Source of the DNA: Hesseltinella vesiculosa
Taxonomy: Eukaryota; Mucoromycota; Mucoromycetes; Mucorales; Cunninghamellaceae
Assembly (NCBI GenBank): GCA_002104935.1
Contig: MCGT01000035.1
Coordinates: 1 to 64,000, forward strand
Direction: 5' to 3'
Length of the DNA: 64,000 nucleotides
In this document: one piece after another, positions 45,040-55,800 of the stretch
Layout of the letters: every line of letters starts with the position of its first letter
Numbering within the stretch: the first letter of the stretch is position 1
Translations under genes and position numbers: made by a program
Notes under the pieces: model-generated
The model's input: only the letters and a program-made list of their open reading frames with translations
Told to the model about the DNA's origin: nothing
Databases searched by the model: none

Positions 45040-46207
45040 ACCTAAACTTAGCATAATTTACTAAATTTTCGACCTGTATTGTAAAGTATTATGATGCCGA
45101 AAGTTTGCAAGTTTTATGATGGAAGATGAAGCTTGTGCGGTATCTCGCATTTTACTATCTCCTTCAATCTGGAGAAGCTAACTGTGCTGATGCTTTTTGT
45201 AAAAAGAATGCCGCTGATCACTACTTTTTCCTGTATTATCCTGTTCAAGGAAACCATACCAAGATCCCCATTGATGAAATTCATCATTCCTTTACACTTT
45301 ATCGATCAAAGTTTGCCACAAAGCAAATAAAAACGTCGCCAAGTACCGACTTCCCACCATCATTTGGAAGCGAGCCAGGCTTTTTTTAAAACCGTGAATA
45401 GAATTTTTTTTAGCAGCAACCCAATGGGACGAACTGCTAAATTATTTTCTAGTACGCGTGAAAGTAATATCAAGTGCACGAGCAAGTTAAATCTACTGCA
45501 CGCAAGTCAGACTTTATCACAGCAGTTAGGTGAATCGGAAGAAAAAAACTAAAAAAGATGAGGACAAACTCTTCTCCCAAATCCACTTTTCTGTACTTGT
45601 CTCAGCTCTTCTCTCTACACCCCCAAGCCCTTTGCTAGAGTTTCTTTTCTTTTTTTTTTTTGTCAGAGCCAAATGCCAAAACAAAAACCGTGAAGAGGCG
45701 TGGATAAGTGAACACGGACCCCGGAGATATGATGATAGATGGCAGTTTATGGCCATGCAGCAATCATTTCCACGAGTTCTGGGTGACTGTTAGATAAATT
45801 ACCAAAAAGAAAAAAGCATTTTTGTTGTTGGGCGATTTTAGTTGAGCCGTGAATAAATGTTGACATGTAAAAGAATTGGTGCAGGCCGCAAATCACGGGA
45901 GAAAGTAAATTTGAAATTGATTTAGTGGCTCGTCCGATTGACAGACCTAAAAATTTTATTCGCAATTCATGTACCTGCTTCAGCATGGGACATTCACTAG
46001 AACACAGCAAGTCTTCGCTAATCTCACTTGCGTTTCTGCGCAGAAATGATGAATGTGTGCGACATACACACCCAATTGACCAGTACAAACCTGGTCGCAC
46101 GTTCCTGGACCAGCCTTTTATTCTCTCTTGTTGTGTTTACTTGGTAAATTGTTTATAGTGATACATTGGGGTATGGCGATAAAAAAAACAAAAGGAAAGG
46201 AGGGATA
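45040..46207. other. Gene-poor stretch around repeat copy B
   Basis: Minor frames only. An 87-codon frame begins at 45126 (MKLVRYLAFYYLLQSGEAN) and runs into the repeat at its end, which argues against it being a gene. 45540-45670 is CT/T-rich. From 45925 to 46158 a frame without domains is open; I do not call it. Confidence 0.4.
45344..45556 (+). repeat. Dispersed repeat, copy B
   Basis: Same family as 19598-19797. Shared blocks are CCGTGAATAG, GGACGAACTGCTAAATTATT, CTGCACGCAAG and GCAGTTAGGTGAATCG, with matching order and spacing. The CACGC-centred units of about 22 bp are present here too. Confidence 0.75.
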
Positions 46208-46720
46208 TCATGGTACTAGTAGGTGGCACCCTGGAAACTGTTGGTCAACAATGCGCTTTTGAATATCTGATAATGGTACATCGTCTGGGCCAATGGCATA
46301 TGCATAGGAAGGAGGGTTAGGGTTATAATCTGGCGGCTTATCAATAGGTGTTGATGGGAAAGTTGGAAGATGGTACACCCGGTCGCTTTGGGATGCCACA
46401 TAGGAAGGCGGTGGCGAAATGAATCGGGCTTTACTTTCATCTTCGACCATGACGATCGTTGCCAAAGCGCAATCACAAGTTCCTGTTTCTTCGTCAGGAA
46501 ATATATGCAGAGGGATGACCCAGCGAATATAGGCGAAAAAACCAAGCGAAATAAATATAGGTATGGTCACAATGAGCCACAATAATGCTGTTTCGGATTC
46601 CTTCCAGTTCACCATCGGTATAATTAAAAAAAAAAAGAGTAGTGTTGTTAAGAGAAAAGGAACAGGCCGTTGTCTTGTTGTCATTCTGATTTTATACTGT
46701 TTTTTTTTTTCATTTGCCAT
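46208..46720 (-). CDS. Small two-helix membrane protein with three PPxY motifs
   Basis: No intron is needed. From the ATG at 46720 the product is 170 aa; an upstream in-frame ATG (46783) and a downstream one (46684) are alternatives. Two hydrophobic helices (about 20-37, PFLLTTLLFFFLIIPMV; 46-65, ALLWLIVTIPIFISLGFFAY) form a hairpin. The C-terminal tail has PPSY (104-107), PPDY (129-132) and PPSY (136-139). PPxY motifs bind WW domains of Nedd4/Rsp5 ubiquitin ligases, and short membrane proteins with several of them act as ligase adaptors (compare yeast Bsd2, Ear1, Tre1, not homologous by eye). Adaptor function is an inference. No family is recognised. Confidence 0.65.
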   Translation of the reverse strand: MANEKKKQYKIRMTTRQRPVPFLLTTLLFFFLIIPMVNWKESETALLWLIVTIPIFISLGFFAYIRWVIPLHIFPDEETGTCDCALATIVMVEDESKARFISPPPSYVASQSDRVYHLPTFPSTPIDKPPDYNPNPPSYAYAIGPDDVPLSDIQKRIVDQQFPGCHLLVP

Positions 46721-47832
46721 ATTTTTTAATATTTGTAATAAATGACTTCTACTATTTAATAACAATAATGAATTTACTACCATTCATACGATCAAAAGGG
46801 ATTCATTGTCTTTTTTTCTTCTCCTACTTGCGCCCCTCCTCCCCCCTTTTTTTTTGTTACTGCTTTGATCCATTGTCATGAAATAGGAGATTGCTGTCCA
46901 GCGGTAGGTTTTCCTGGGGGCAAATCTCCACGCATACCAGTTTTCCAGAAAATGATGCAGGGACGAGTGAGAGGATGGAAGTAAAAAAAGAATAGATTGC
47001 TCGAGGCATTTGACTACATAAACAATGTTTTCAATTTTGAATTTTGTTTTCAATGTATACAACACTAAAAAAAGTTATATTGCAATGGTATCGCCGGTTG
47101 ATTCATTCAAGTTATATTACAAAAAAAAAAAAAAAGGAGGCAGGCTTCTTGATCTCTCACCAAGTCCAACTCGAAAAAAAATATTGGTAAAATGCAGTCA
47201 TTATGTAAGCTAAACACAATATGCGCAGTCGTACAAACCTTGCAACGTGTTTACAGGATTTCCTTGGCGGAATCGCTCATGACTAGAATTAGTGAAGCAT
47301 GCTATGGCTTGTAGTAAGGTGCTTTCAAAGGATTTGCTTCTCATTCTGCTAAATATTTTGACAAATGTCTCGACAAGCAATGGTTATAGAGTCTGGAAAC
47401 AGTATGCAGTGCTCACATGGTGCAAGGGGTTTTGATCATAAGAACTTGGTTATCGCCATAGATGCTCATTGTGCAACTCATCTACCCAGTGTCACAGACA
47501 TCTTGATTGGGTTTCTTCAGAACCATGACTGGCCCTCTAATTGCAACAACCACTGTCTACCTGCAATTATCGGTGGTCTCCATGTAGGCTTGGGAGTTTC
47601 ATACTTCGATCATGGCGGTAAAAGTCAACCACTGCATGTTGCAGTTGTACAAACTCAGGAATGATGGGGAAGAGAGAATCGGTGCTACTGGCCACAGGAG
47701 CAAAATACAGTGTCCCATATCTCACGAAATTCATTTCTTTCGTTCTCACGGCCGCTGGAAATTTTCTGTTTGAGAAGGTTTAATTTTGGGATGCATCTTC
47801 CTTTATTATATTATTTCTTACAATTTGGAGAT
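46721..47832. other. 1.1-kb stretch without a supported gene
   Basis: It contains A- and T-runs (46843-46853, 47121-47135), a Lys/Arg-rich minus frame near 46800-46880 made of low-complexity codons, and a 99-codon plus frame at 47365-47664 with no domain. The last 120 bp are in frame with the DUF2264 gene but look like leader. Confidence 0.4.
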
Positions 47833-49674
47833 ATGGGTACAGTTTCAAAATATTCAGCTTTCAAAGGCAACCCATTGAAAACAAAAACGGACGTACAAGA
47901 AGCGTTCAAAGTCATGTTTGAGGCATTGATACCTGGATTCTCGCCTGGTCGAGCAAGGGTTCGCTTGGAGCAGGCTGGTGCCCATTTTGACCCCGATGCA
48001 GCTGACTTGGAAGGATTCGCAAGGCCACTATGGGGAATCGTCCCATTTGCTGCTGGTGGTGGACATTTTGATCACTGGGATCTCTATAATCAAGGATTTA
48101 CGGCTGGTGTAGACCCAAAGCATCCAGAATACTGGGGGGATCCTGTCGATTACAACCAGCGCCTTGTGGAATTGGCCGCTATTGGTTTTGCATTGGCCCT
48201 GGTGCCTGAGCACATCTGGACACCTCTGCCCGAGGCGACAAAGGCAAATCTGTCGGCATATTTGGTCACAGGTCGCAACTGCAAGTTTCATGACAACAAC
48301 TGGAAATACTTTCGGGTACTGATTGACTTGGGGCTGAAGCGGGTAGGCGTTGATTTCGACAGTAAAATGACCGAGAAGTACTTGCAAGAGCTGGAAGCAT
48401 TTTACATCGGCGATGGTTTCTATGGAGATGGTCCTCTGAGAAACAGGATGGATTATTACAATCCATGGGCATTACAGTTCTACGCCCTCCTCTACGCGAG
48501 GCTGTGCCCAGAAGACAAGGATCGACAGACTCGTTTCCGAGAACGGTCCAGGGCTTTTGCAAACCAGTACCAGCACTGGTTTTCCGATGATGGCTCTGCC
48601 ATTCCCTTTGGACGTTCATTAGTATATAGATTTGCATGTGGGTCATTCTGGGGTGCTTGTGCATTTGCTAATGAACAGGTCCTGCCATGGGGAGTCCTCA
48701 AAGGGCTATACTTGCGTCACTTGCGTTGGTGGTCTCAGCAACCTGTGTCTAGAGTCAACTCGGACATCCTTAGTTTGGGCTATGCCTATCCTAATTCTTT
48801 TGTGTGCGAACACTACAACTCGCCACAATCACCATACTGGGCCACAAAGGTGTTCATTGCCCTGGCTGTGCCTGATGATCACCCTTTTTGGACAGCCAAT
48901 GAAGAGAGTCATCTTTGCGCACCAATTTCACTACAGCCCACATCTGGCATGGTGATTACCCATTTCCCAAAGAACACCACTGCGCTCATGTCCGGACCCT
49001 CTCATCTCGCTGATGTTGTGAGATTCCAAGCTGAAAAATACTGCAAATTTGCCTACAGTACGAGATATGGCTTTAGTGTAGATGTCAATGCATACTCTTT
49101 TGTGAATGCAGCCCTGGATAACATGATAGGGTTCTCTGAAGATGGTGAACAATTCAAAGTGAGAACTGGTACGAAGGCAAAGATGTACCAGGATAAAATT
49201 TATGCAACTTGGAGCCCATGGCCTGACGTGCAAGTAGAGACTTTGTTAGCCCCAAGAGGAAAATGGCATGTTCGATTACACAAGATCCACAGTGGCCGCG
49301 ATCTATTCGCCATAGAAGGAGGCTTTGCTATTGCCAACCAAGAAAATATTGACACCAACATCAGACTTTATCACACTGACCGAATCCATATTACGAACGG
49401 CATAGACGTCAGCTGTGTCGTGGATTTGATCGGTAATCGCAAGCCACGTGTGTGTTACCCAGAACCCAACTCCAACATCATGGCGCCGAGAACAAAAGTT
49501 CCTCAGTTGCGTGGCAAAATTGTGGCCAACGAAATAACAGTATTTGCAGCAGCCTTCTTGGCCATGCCTGACATGAGTGTTCTGGAAACAGATTGGTTGA
49601 GCGTTCCCCAATGCCTATCCGAACATGATTTTCAGAATGTCAAGGATAATGGCCTTCCAGTGTTTAATGAATAA
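47833..49674 (+). CDS. DUF2264-family protein
   Basis: This is an intronless frame of 613 aa from the ATG in GATATGGGTACAG; 41 further in-frame upstream codons are hydrophobic and unlike the family start. Conserved DUF2264 blocks: SPGRARVRLEQAGAHFD, LEGFARPLWGIVPFAAGGG, WGDPVDYNQRLVELAAIGFA, HDNNWKYFRVLIDLGLKR, YYNPWALQFYALLYARL, GSAIPFGRSLVYRFACGSFW. The N-terminal two thirds are helix-rich in the manner of an (alpha/alpha) toroid, and the end is beta-rich. No signal peptide is clear. The family has no settled activity, but bacterial members occur in polysaccharide-utilisation settings. Here it sits tail to tail (35 bp) with a GH88 gene and near an MFS transporter, so a role in uronic-acid oligosaccharide breakdown is inferred. 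Confidence 0.92.
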   Translation: MGTVSKYSAFKGNPLKTKTDVQEAFKVMFEALIPGFSPGRARVRLEQAGAHFDPDAADLEGFARPLWGIVPFAAGGGHFDHWDLYNQGFTAGVDPKHPEYWGDPVDYNQRLVELAAIGFALALVPEHIWTPLPEATKANLSAYLVTGRNCKFHDNNWKYFRVLIDLGLKRVGVDFDSKMTEKYLQELEAFYIGDGFYGDGPLRNRMDYYNPWALQFYALLYARLCPEDKDRQTRFRERSRAFANQYQHWFSDDGSAIPFGRSLVYRFACGSFWGACAFANEQVLPWGVLKGLYLRHLRWWSQQPVSRVNSDILSLGYAYPNSFVCEHYNSPQSPYWATKVFIALAVPDDHPFWTANEESHLCAPISLQPTSGMVITHFPKNTTALMSGPSHLADVVRFQAEKYCKFAYSTRYGFSVDVNAYSFVNAALDNMIGFSEDGEQFKVRTGTKAKMYQDKIYATWSPWPDVQVETLLAPRGKWHVRLHKIHSGRDLFAIEGGFAIANQENIDTNIRLYHTDRIHITNGIDVSCVVDLIGNRKPRVCYPEPNSNIMAPRTKVPQLRGKIVANEITVFAAAFLAMPDMSVLETDWLSVPQCLSEHDFQNVKDNGLPVFNE

Positions 49675-49709
49675 ATTCGTGTTTATTTTTGGCCTATTAT
49701 TATAGTAAT

Positions 49710-50894
49710 TTAGGCTAACCCCATATCCAAGAGTCGGTTACCAACTTCGAGGAAGTAGTAATCGGCATACACTAGACCAGTGTTTGTTATACGTTTCATT
49801 GCATGTTCGTGGTTATTTACAGTGCTATTATCAAGAATCGTACATCCATCGTTACCTGTCAATGCACCATTTATCGTTGCGCGAAGTATGGCAGTGACGT
49901 GCGGCAAGTAGGTATAACTGCCATGAAGCTGATCAATGAGTAGCATTCCAGAACATGCGATCATAGCTGCTGAAACATCCCAAAAACAAGGACGTGGCGC
50001 GTCAAAGTCCCAGTAGACTACGCCATCATCAACACGGGACATAAAGTAGTCCGCTGCACGCATGGCGGCTTCCAAGAACTTTTGGTCATTAGTATACTTG
50101 TAAACAGTAGCCAATCCATACAACGCCCAAGCTTGTCCACGGCTCCAAGTGCTTTTATTTTCATAACCTTGATGGGTGAGACCAATTTTGGGTGTGGCTG
50201 TAACAGGATTGTACACGATCAAATGGTACGTCGAGGAGTCCTTTCTGAAATGGTGTTTGAGGGTAGTTTCGGTGTGTCTTGTAGCCACATTAGCAAACTT
50301 TGAGTCACCAGTAATCAGGCTGGCAGAGTAAAGCAAATCCAAGTTCATCATATTGTCAATGATGACGAGAAAATCTGTATCCTTGCAGTCAAAGCAGTAG
50401 AGATGCGTTTGCGTACGATTCCATGACCGGATGCAACCAACGTGCTCATTCCACCGAGTCAATAGCGACTCTGCAGCATTGACAATGACGCTTTCACAAG
50501 ACTTGGCCCCAGTGACCTCGAGATCCCGCTGAAATGAGGGCATTATCATAAAACCAATATCATGCGTCTCGGTGTTGTACTGCTCTTGTTCGATACGACC
50601 AGACCACTTTCTTGCAAGTTTGACGACCTCGTCGAGATTGTATCCGTCCATCGGATGTTTAGAAGCACGTTCACATATGGCCCATAGACTACCAGGAAAA
50701 AATCCTGACGTCCACCACTTGGAAGGTTCGTAAATGTACTCGGATGCTCCTTGATTTGTGCAATGAGGAAAGGTACCAGGTGCAGGCGGTTCTCTCCTAG
50801 CTACTCTTAGCACCTTGTCGATAGCAGAAGTGGAAAGGACGGCGTTGAATACTTCGCGATCCCCTCCATAGCTCTTGAGAGTTGCATCGTCCAT
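49710..50894 (-). CDS. GH88-family unsaturated glucuronyl hydrolase
   Basis: An intronless frame of 394 aa. GH88 motifs: SKWWTSGFFPGSLW, THDIGFM (Asp about 112), FLVIIDNMMNLDLLYSAS (Asp about 180), THQGYENKSTWSRGQAWALY, VVYWDFDAP. The two Asp residues correspond to the pair used to hydrate the enol-ether double bond. Such enzymes remove 4,5-unsaturated glucuronic or galacturonic acid from the ends of oligosaccharides left by polysaccharide lyases. No signal peptide is seen, so the substrate must be imported. It is divergent from the MFS transporter (322 bp between starts) and convergent with DUF2264. Confidence 0.93.
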   Translation of the reverse strand: MDDATLKSYGGDREVFNAVLSTSAIDKVLRVARREPPAPGTFPHCTNQGASEYIYEPSKWWTSGFFPGSLWAICERASKHPMDGYNLDEVVKLARKWSGRIEQEQYNTETHDIGFMIMPSFQRDLEVTGAKSCESVIVNAAESLLTRWNEHVGCIRSWNRTQTHLYCFDCKDTDFLVIIDNMMNLDLLYSASLITGDSKFANVATRHTETTLKHHFRKDSSTYHLIVYNPVTATPKIGLTHQGYENKSTWSRGQAWALYGLATVYKYTNDQKFLEAAMRAADYFMSRVDDGVVYWDFDAPRPCFWDVSAAMIACSGMLLIDQLHGSYTYLPHVTAILRATINGALTGNDGCTILDNSTVNNHEHAMKRITNTGLVYADYYFLEVGNRLLDMGLA

Positions 50895-51216
50895 TTTACA
50901 TCTATCCCAAAATACACGATGAAGGAAAGCAAAAAGCGAAAAAAAAGGGTCCCACGCACAGAATTAAAAAAACTGCGCGCGAACGACTTCCCAGGCGCAG
51001 GTTTTTCTTCCGAGCTTAGAACTTTATTTCTGATCTTTTTCTTTCAGAAAGCATGAACCCAAAATAAATAAAGAGCCAAAAAAAGAAAATATTTGTTTAA
51101 GGGACTGCATCACATTGCTCTTGGGAAAAAAATAAAAGAGGATCGCTATCAAATAAAACTGCATAAAGTTGAGCCTCCTTCCCCCCCCCCCCGTCACCTT
51201 TTTCTGAAAGACAGCC
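50895..51216. promoter_or_regulatory. Shared upstream region of GH88 and MFS transporter
   Basis: This 322-bp interval separates two divergent start codons. It has a GC-rich element ACTGCGCGCGAACGACTTCC (50970-50990), followed by CAGGCGCAGG, T- and A-runs, AATAAAAGAGG (TATA-like, about 51130) and a C-run of 12 close to the transporter ATG. A common regulator binding here could co-control both genes; no known operator is recognised. Confidence 0.5.
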
Positions 51217-52879
51217 ATGACTGACATGCAAGAAGTTGAAAATTTTGAAAAGAAGAGGGTTCAAGTCCAAGAGTATCCAATGCTACTAAGAGATGTTGCA
51301 CCCAAATTGGACAAGTATTGGTGGCATTACCCTCATTTGCTGAAGCTCAACGCCCTATTGCTCGGAAGTGTTCTTGTTCAAACAACGACCGGTTACGATG
51401 GATCGTAAGACTGTCCTTTTTCCGTCCACAGGATCGGTCCCCATTTATTTACTTGTTCTTGATCTAGGCTACTCAATGGGCTGCAGTCTTTGACTCAGTG
51501 GGATAGCTATTTTGGTAATCCCACTGGTCCGCGTCTGGGTACTTTATCAAGCGGTGTGACCTTTGGGATGCTGGCAATCATGATATTCACCTCGTGGATC
51601 AGTGATCGATTTGGTCGGCGTTGGCCAATTATTGTGGGATCATTTGTCACCATCATCGGAGCAATTGTTCAAGGCGCTGCTGTCAATTTTGGCATGTTCT
51701 GGGTCGGGCGTTTCATAATCGGTGTTGGTTTGGGGGCATTGCAAGTGTGTGCTCCCATGATGCTATCTGAAACAGCATATCCCACACAGAGGGCGGTGGT
51801 TACTTCCATCTATGAGCCATCGTTCCCCTTTGGTGCATTGATTGCTGCCGTGGTCACTTACGGCACATATCAAATCCCATCGACCTGGGCATGGCGCATT
51901 CCAAGTTTGCTACAATGTTTTGCTGCCATGTTGCAAATTGGGTTCACCTCGTTTTGCCCTGAATCTCCAAGATGGCTCGTGCACAGAGGACGTGTGGATG
52001 AAGCCCGTGCAGTCCTGATCAAATACCACGGAGGCGGCGATCCTAATTCACCTCTAGTGGAGTTTGAACTCCGTGAAATCGTGACTGCATTAGAACAAGA
52101 AAAGCTGAAAAAAGCATCCAAATGGAAAGAATTCGTTGCTACAAAAGGCAATCGTCATCGTCTGGCAATCATCCTCTTCATGCCTGTCATCACCCAGCTC
52201 TCAGGAAACCAGATCGTCAGCTACTACTTGCATCTCATCTTGAACAGTATCAACATCACAGATACCAAAGACCAGTTGACGATCAATACCACACTCCTCG
52301 TGGTAGAACTCGTGGCTGCTGTGTTGGTGGCCACATATGCTGAAAAGATTGGGCGCCGTCGCCTCTTCTTTATTGGCATCTTAGGTATGCTTGGTAGCTT
52401 TATCATTTGGACGATTCTCTCTGCCCTTGCCAAGGAAGGGAATTATACAAACCCAGCTCTCTCCCTAGGAGTGTTAGTCATGATCTATTTCTACGTGATA
52501 TTTTACCATGTCATCGGACCAATTGCCCCCACTTACATCATGGAGATCTCTCCCTTTTCATTTCGTGCAAAGGCATCCACTATTTTCCAAGTCATGAGTC
52601 AAGCTATCGGTCTGTAAGTTGTGCGTGCTTGATTCAAAACTAGACTATAGAGCTGACGCAATTAACAGGTATAACAGCTTCGTAAATCCTATTGCCATGG
52701 GCGCCATTAGTTGGAATTACTATATTGTATTCCTGTGCGTGCTTTCTGTCCAAGTTGTTTTTGTGTACTTCTACTTCCCTGAGGTTCAAGGTTATAGCTT
52801 GGAAGAGGTTGCTTTGATTTTTGACGGTGATGAAGCCCCCGGACTTGGACATGTAGTTCGTGAAGAAGGCCACGAGTAA
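51217..52879 (+). CDS. MFS sugar transporter (fungal sugar-porter family)
   Basis: Three exons (51217-51404, 51468-52613, 52669-52879) give 514 aa with about 12 membrane helices. Sugar-porter signatures: TTTGYDGSLLNGLQ (helix 1), DRFGRRWPI (loop 2-3), FIIGVGLGALQVCAPMMLSE, the PESPRWLVHRGR motif at the central loop, EKIGRRRLF (loop 8-9) and PEVQGYSLEEV (after helix 12). The sequence resembles the lactose/oligosaccharide permeases of filamentous fungi more than hexose carriers. Genomic context (GH88 and DUF2264) suggests uptake of an oligosaccharide carrying an unsaturated uronic acid. Its stop is 2 bp from the stop of the opposing REV3 gene. Confidence 0.93.
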
Positions 52880-52881
52880 AA

Positions 52882-55800
52882 CTATGATTGATTTATTTCC
52901 TGCTGGTGTGCTTCTAGATCTTCCACCAAGGCTTCATAAACAGCAGCCCCAAGAATATCTTGAAATACTTTCCTTCGTTCATAATAAACCGGGCAATCCA
53001 AAGAGTCGCATGGAAGGTCCACCCATCCCTGACACGATGTGGACGTTTCACATGGTGCGACATCTATCACGTTCAGACTTGAGCAGTGCTCACAGAGCTT
53101 CAGTAATTTTGTCAGACGGTCTTCAGTTAATTGTTGCCGGTATATCACTGTCATGGCAGATTCGGAGGCTCTGGATTTGCAGTCGTCGCAGACCACTAGG
53201 CATGTGCAACGATTTGAAAGGTCATCAGCTAGCTTAATTCTCTCTCTCATTTTTTTCCAAAACCCTTACATTGGCCAGCAAGTTTACGACAAACGAGGCA
53301 ATAGCTGCTTGCATAATACCGATCAATACGATTGACAGCTCCCTCTTGTATATTGGTTGTTTGAGCAATCGAGAGTGCCATAGCTTTTTGAGACCTTGGC
53401 ATCTCTTCGTACCAGCTTCGAATGTCTACAAAATCGTCAAGGGTCAAACTGTGTCTCGTTTTTTTGTATTCTTTTATTCAGAACCTACCAGCACCAACAA
53501 GCTGAAAGACCCGTTCCAAGGGCGGAATGATTTGCTTTCGAATATAGTATTCGCCATCTAACCGCAGGGACCTACCAGCATCAGTTTATGAGACGAACAG
53601 GTGAGCTTGGAATAGATTAAAATACGAAATTTACGGATTTTGTAAAAGAGCCTCCGGTTTCATAACACGATCTTTCAAACGAGCATTAGGGCCACGATAT
53701 ACCACGACATAGGGAACACGCTCTCCATACTGAGGTTCAGCGCGAGGATCTGTGCTCATGTCAGTATGTGCTACCTGTGCGCCATGAGGGAGAGATCGAT
53801 AGCTTCCCAGTCGGACTTCCTTGGCAATGATAAAATCTTGCGGAGACATGCGGTTGGATAATATTTTGGCCCATTGGTCATAAAGGTACTTTTTAACTTC
53901 TGACAAATCTTGCGTTCTGAAAAAGATTCTGAAATGAAGGGGGAGTTAATAAAACTCTTTGGAAATTGAAAAATGATAATTTAACTTGATGCATGATTCC
54001 ATGATTTTTTGAGTGGCTGGTGTTCCATCACGCCTGACAGTTTCAATGCCTTTAGCATCAAATTCAGGTTCCTTGTCATCAACGCGTTCAAACTTGAAAC
54101 CAACGTAACGTTTCTTGGTAATCAGAACACAAGGGTGGTACACCTTCTCAAACTTTAGTTTGATGGGCGCAGGGTTCATTCCTGTGATTGTGTCGGCAAT
54201 GTCTTGCCCAATGTCAAACGCTTGTTCTCTTGTTCTGCCATGGAGGTATACAAATACGCTGTCAGTGTCACCGTAAACAACCTTCCCACCCCATTGTTGA
54301 TTGTCGTTGATGGTTTGAATGGTCTATGGTGGTAAATGATTTGATGAGCCAAATCGCCTTGGGATATTGTATTATTCCATACTCGTTGCAAGATCTCTCG
54401 GCCAGACTGCACAATGCTGTCACTTATTTCAACATTCGGCATTCGTCCAGAAAAGGCAGCGGCAGTATACCCATATGTCACATTTGCAATATACTTAAGC
54501 GTCAGTTGCCTTGCATTCAGGAGTCGTATTAATCCCTATTAAAAGAGCATAAGTGAAAAGTGGTCACTTCGATCTTTGATCCCACTAACCACATCATTTT
54601 TGTAGTCCTTCATTGCATTTTTTATCATGACACGCGTTTCCAGAATTTCAGTAAGCATCCTTGCCAGTAGACTTTTGCGTATGTATGGTTTGACATACGC
54701 TACACCGTTCGGAGATACTGTATCAAAAGATGCAAGGTAAGTGAACAGCAACCAAATCAGCAAGCACCTCAAGGCTGTTCACCAGTCCTACCGTTCAAAT
54801 GGTCTTCCAGCTTGCCTAGGAGCCCCTTGGGTAATTCCAGATGTGTGACACCAAATTTGTTGTCATCTTGTCCCGGGGGCTGGATTCGGCCCAAGCATGT
54901 TGAATAGCTAGCAAGTAACAAAGCAAATCGAAGCCCCATTAGGTCACACGTCCGTGAAGAGACGAGCTTACCAATAATTGTAGGCAATCATAATAGAAGG
55001 GTACAGGGACTGGAAATCCAAAACGAGTAGTGGGCTGTTGTAAAACTGTGACATAGGCTCCAAGATCAATGGCAGACATTCGATTGCTCTCTGCTCTCCA
55101 ACCTTCTCGGAAAAAAAAATTAGCGTCATTTCAAGAGTACCTTGCTTTCCTAACCATACCTGTTTGCGACTTGGGCTGATGACTATGAAATTTTCAGGCT
55201 TGGCAATTCGAAGCATGACGGATTCTACTTTGAATTGTGACCCTCGTGTAAGAGCTGAATAGAAGTCGATCCCAAATACACGCGAAGATTGTGCGGTTTG
55301 ACTGACCACTTCCGATACGTCGAGGATATCCAAGTTCATTTGCACACGGTCCAAATAATAGCGAAACAGTCGGTGTCGAAGGAGGCTTGGCCCATCCTCG
55401 TACCATTTCGTAAGTGTCTGAAATGAGTAGTGTGGCATTCTTTACATATAATGAAAAAAATAAAAGTGTATTCGCTTCTTGTTACCAATCAAGGATGGGA
55501 AGAAGTTCAAAGTATTACCTTTGATGAAGCAGATGAAAGGCAATATTTTCAAACCTGTAGCTTGTTAGGTCGAACTCACTTCGCATGAGACGCCAAACAT
55601 TGAGCATATGCCGACCAATCACCCGAAAGACAGACGCCTTGCGATAGCCCCATCGATCATGTAATATAGCTTGCGTGTCGCAATGAACCCTGGCCAACTC
55701 ATCAGTCAGCACAATACCTTCATGTAGAGAGTTAGGCAATGAAGAAGAAATTGTATTACATTTACCATAAGTCAGACCGCGTTCAATGAGGTAGCCCCAG

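Noticed and set aside
47365..47664. 99-codon plus-strand ORF
   Set aside because: No recognisable domain or codon pattern; likely chance.
47833..50894. Bacterial contamination as source of the intronless DUF2264 and GH88 genes
   Set aside because: They lie between clearly intron-bearing fungal genes on continuous sequence, with the permease and REV3 directly adjacent.
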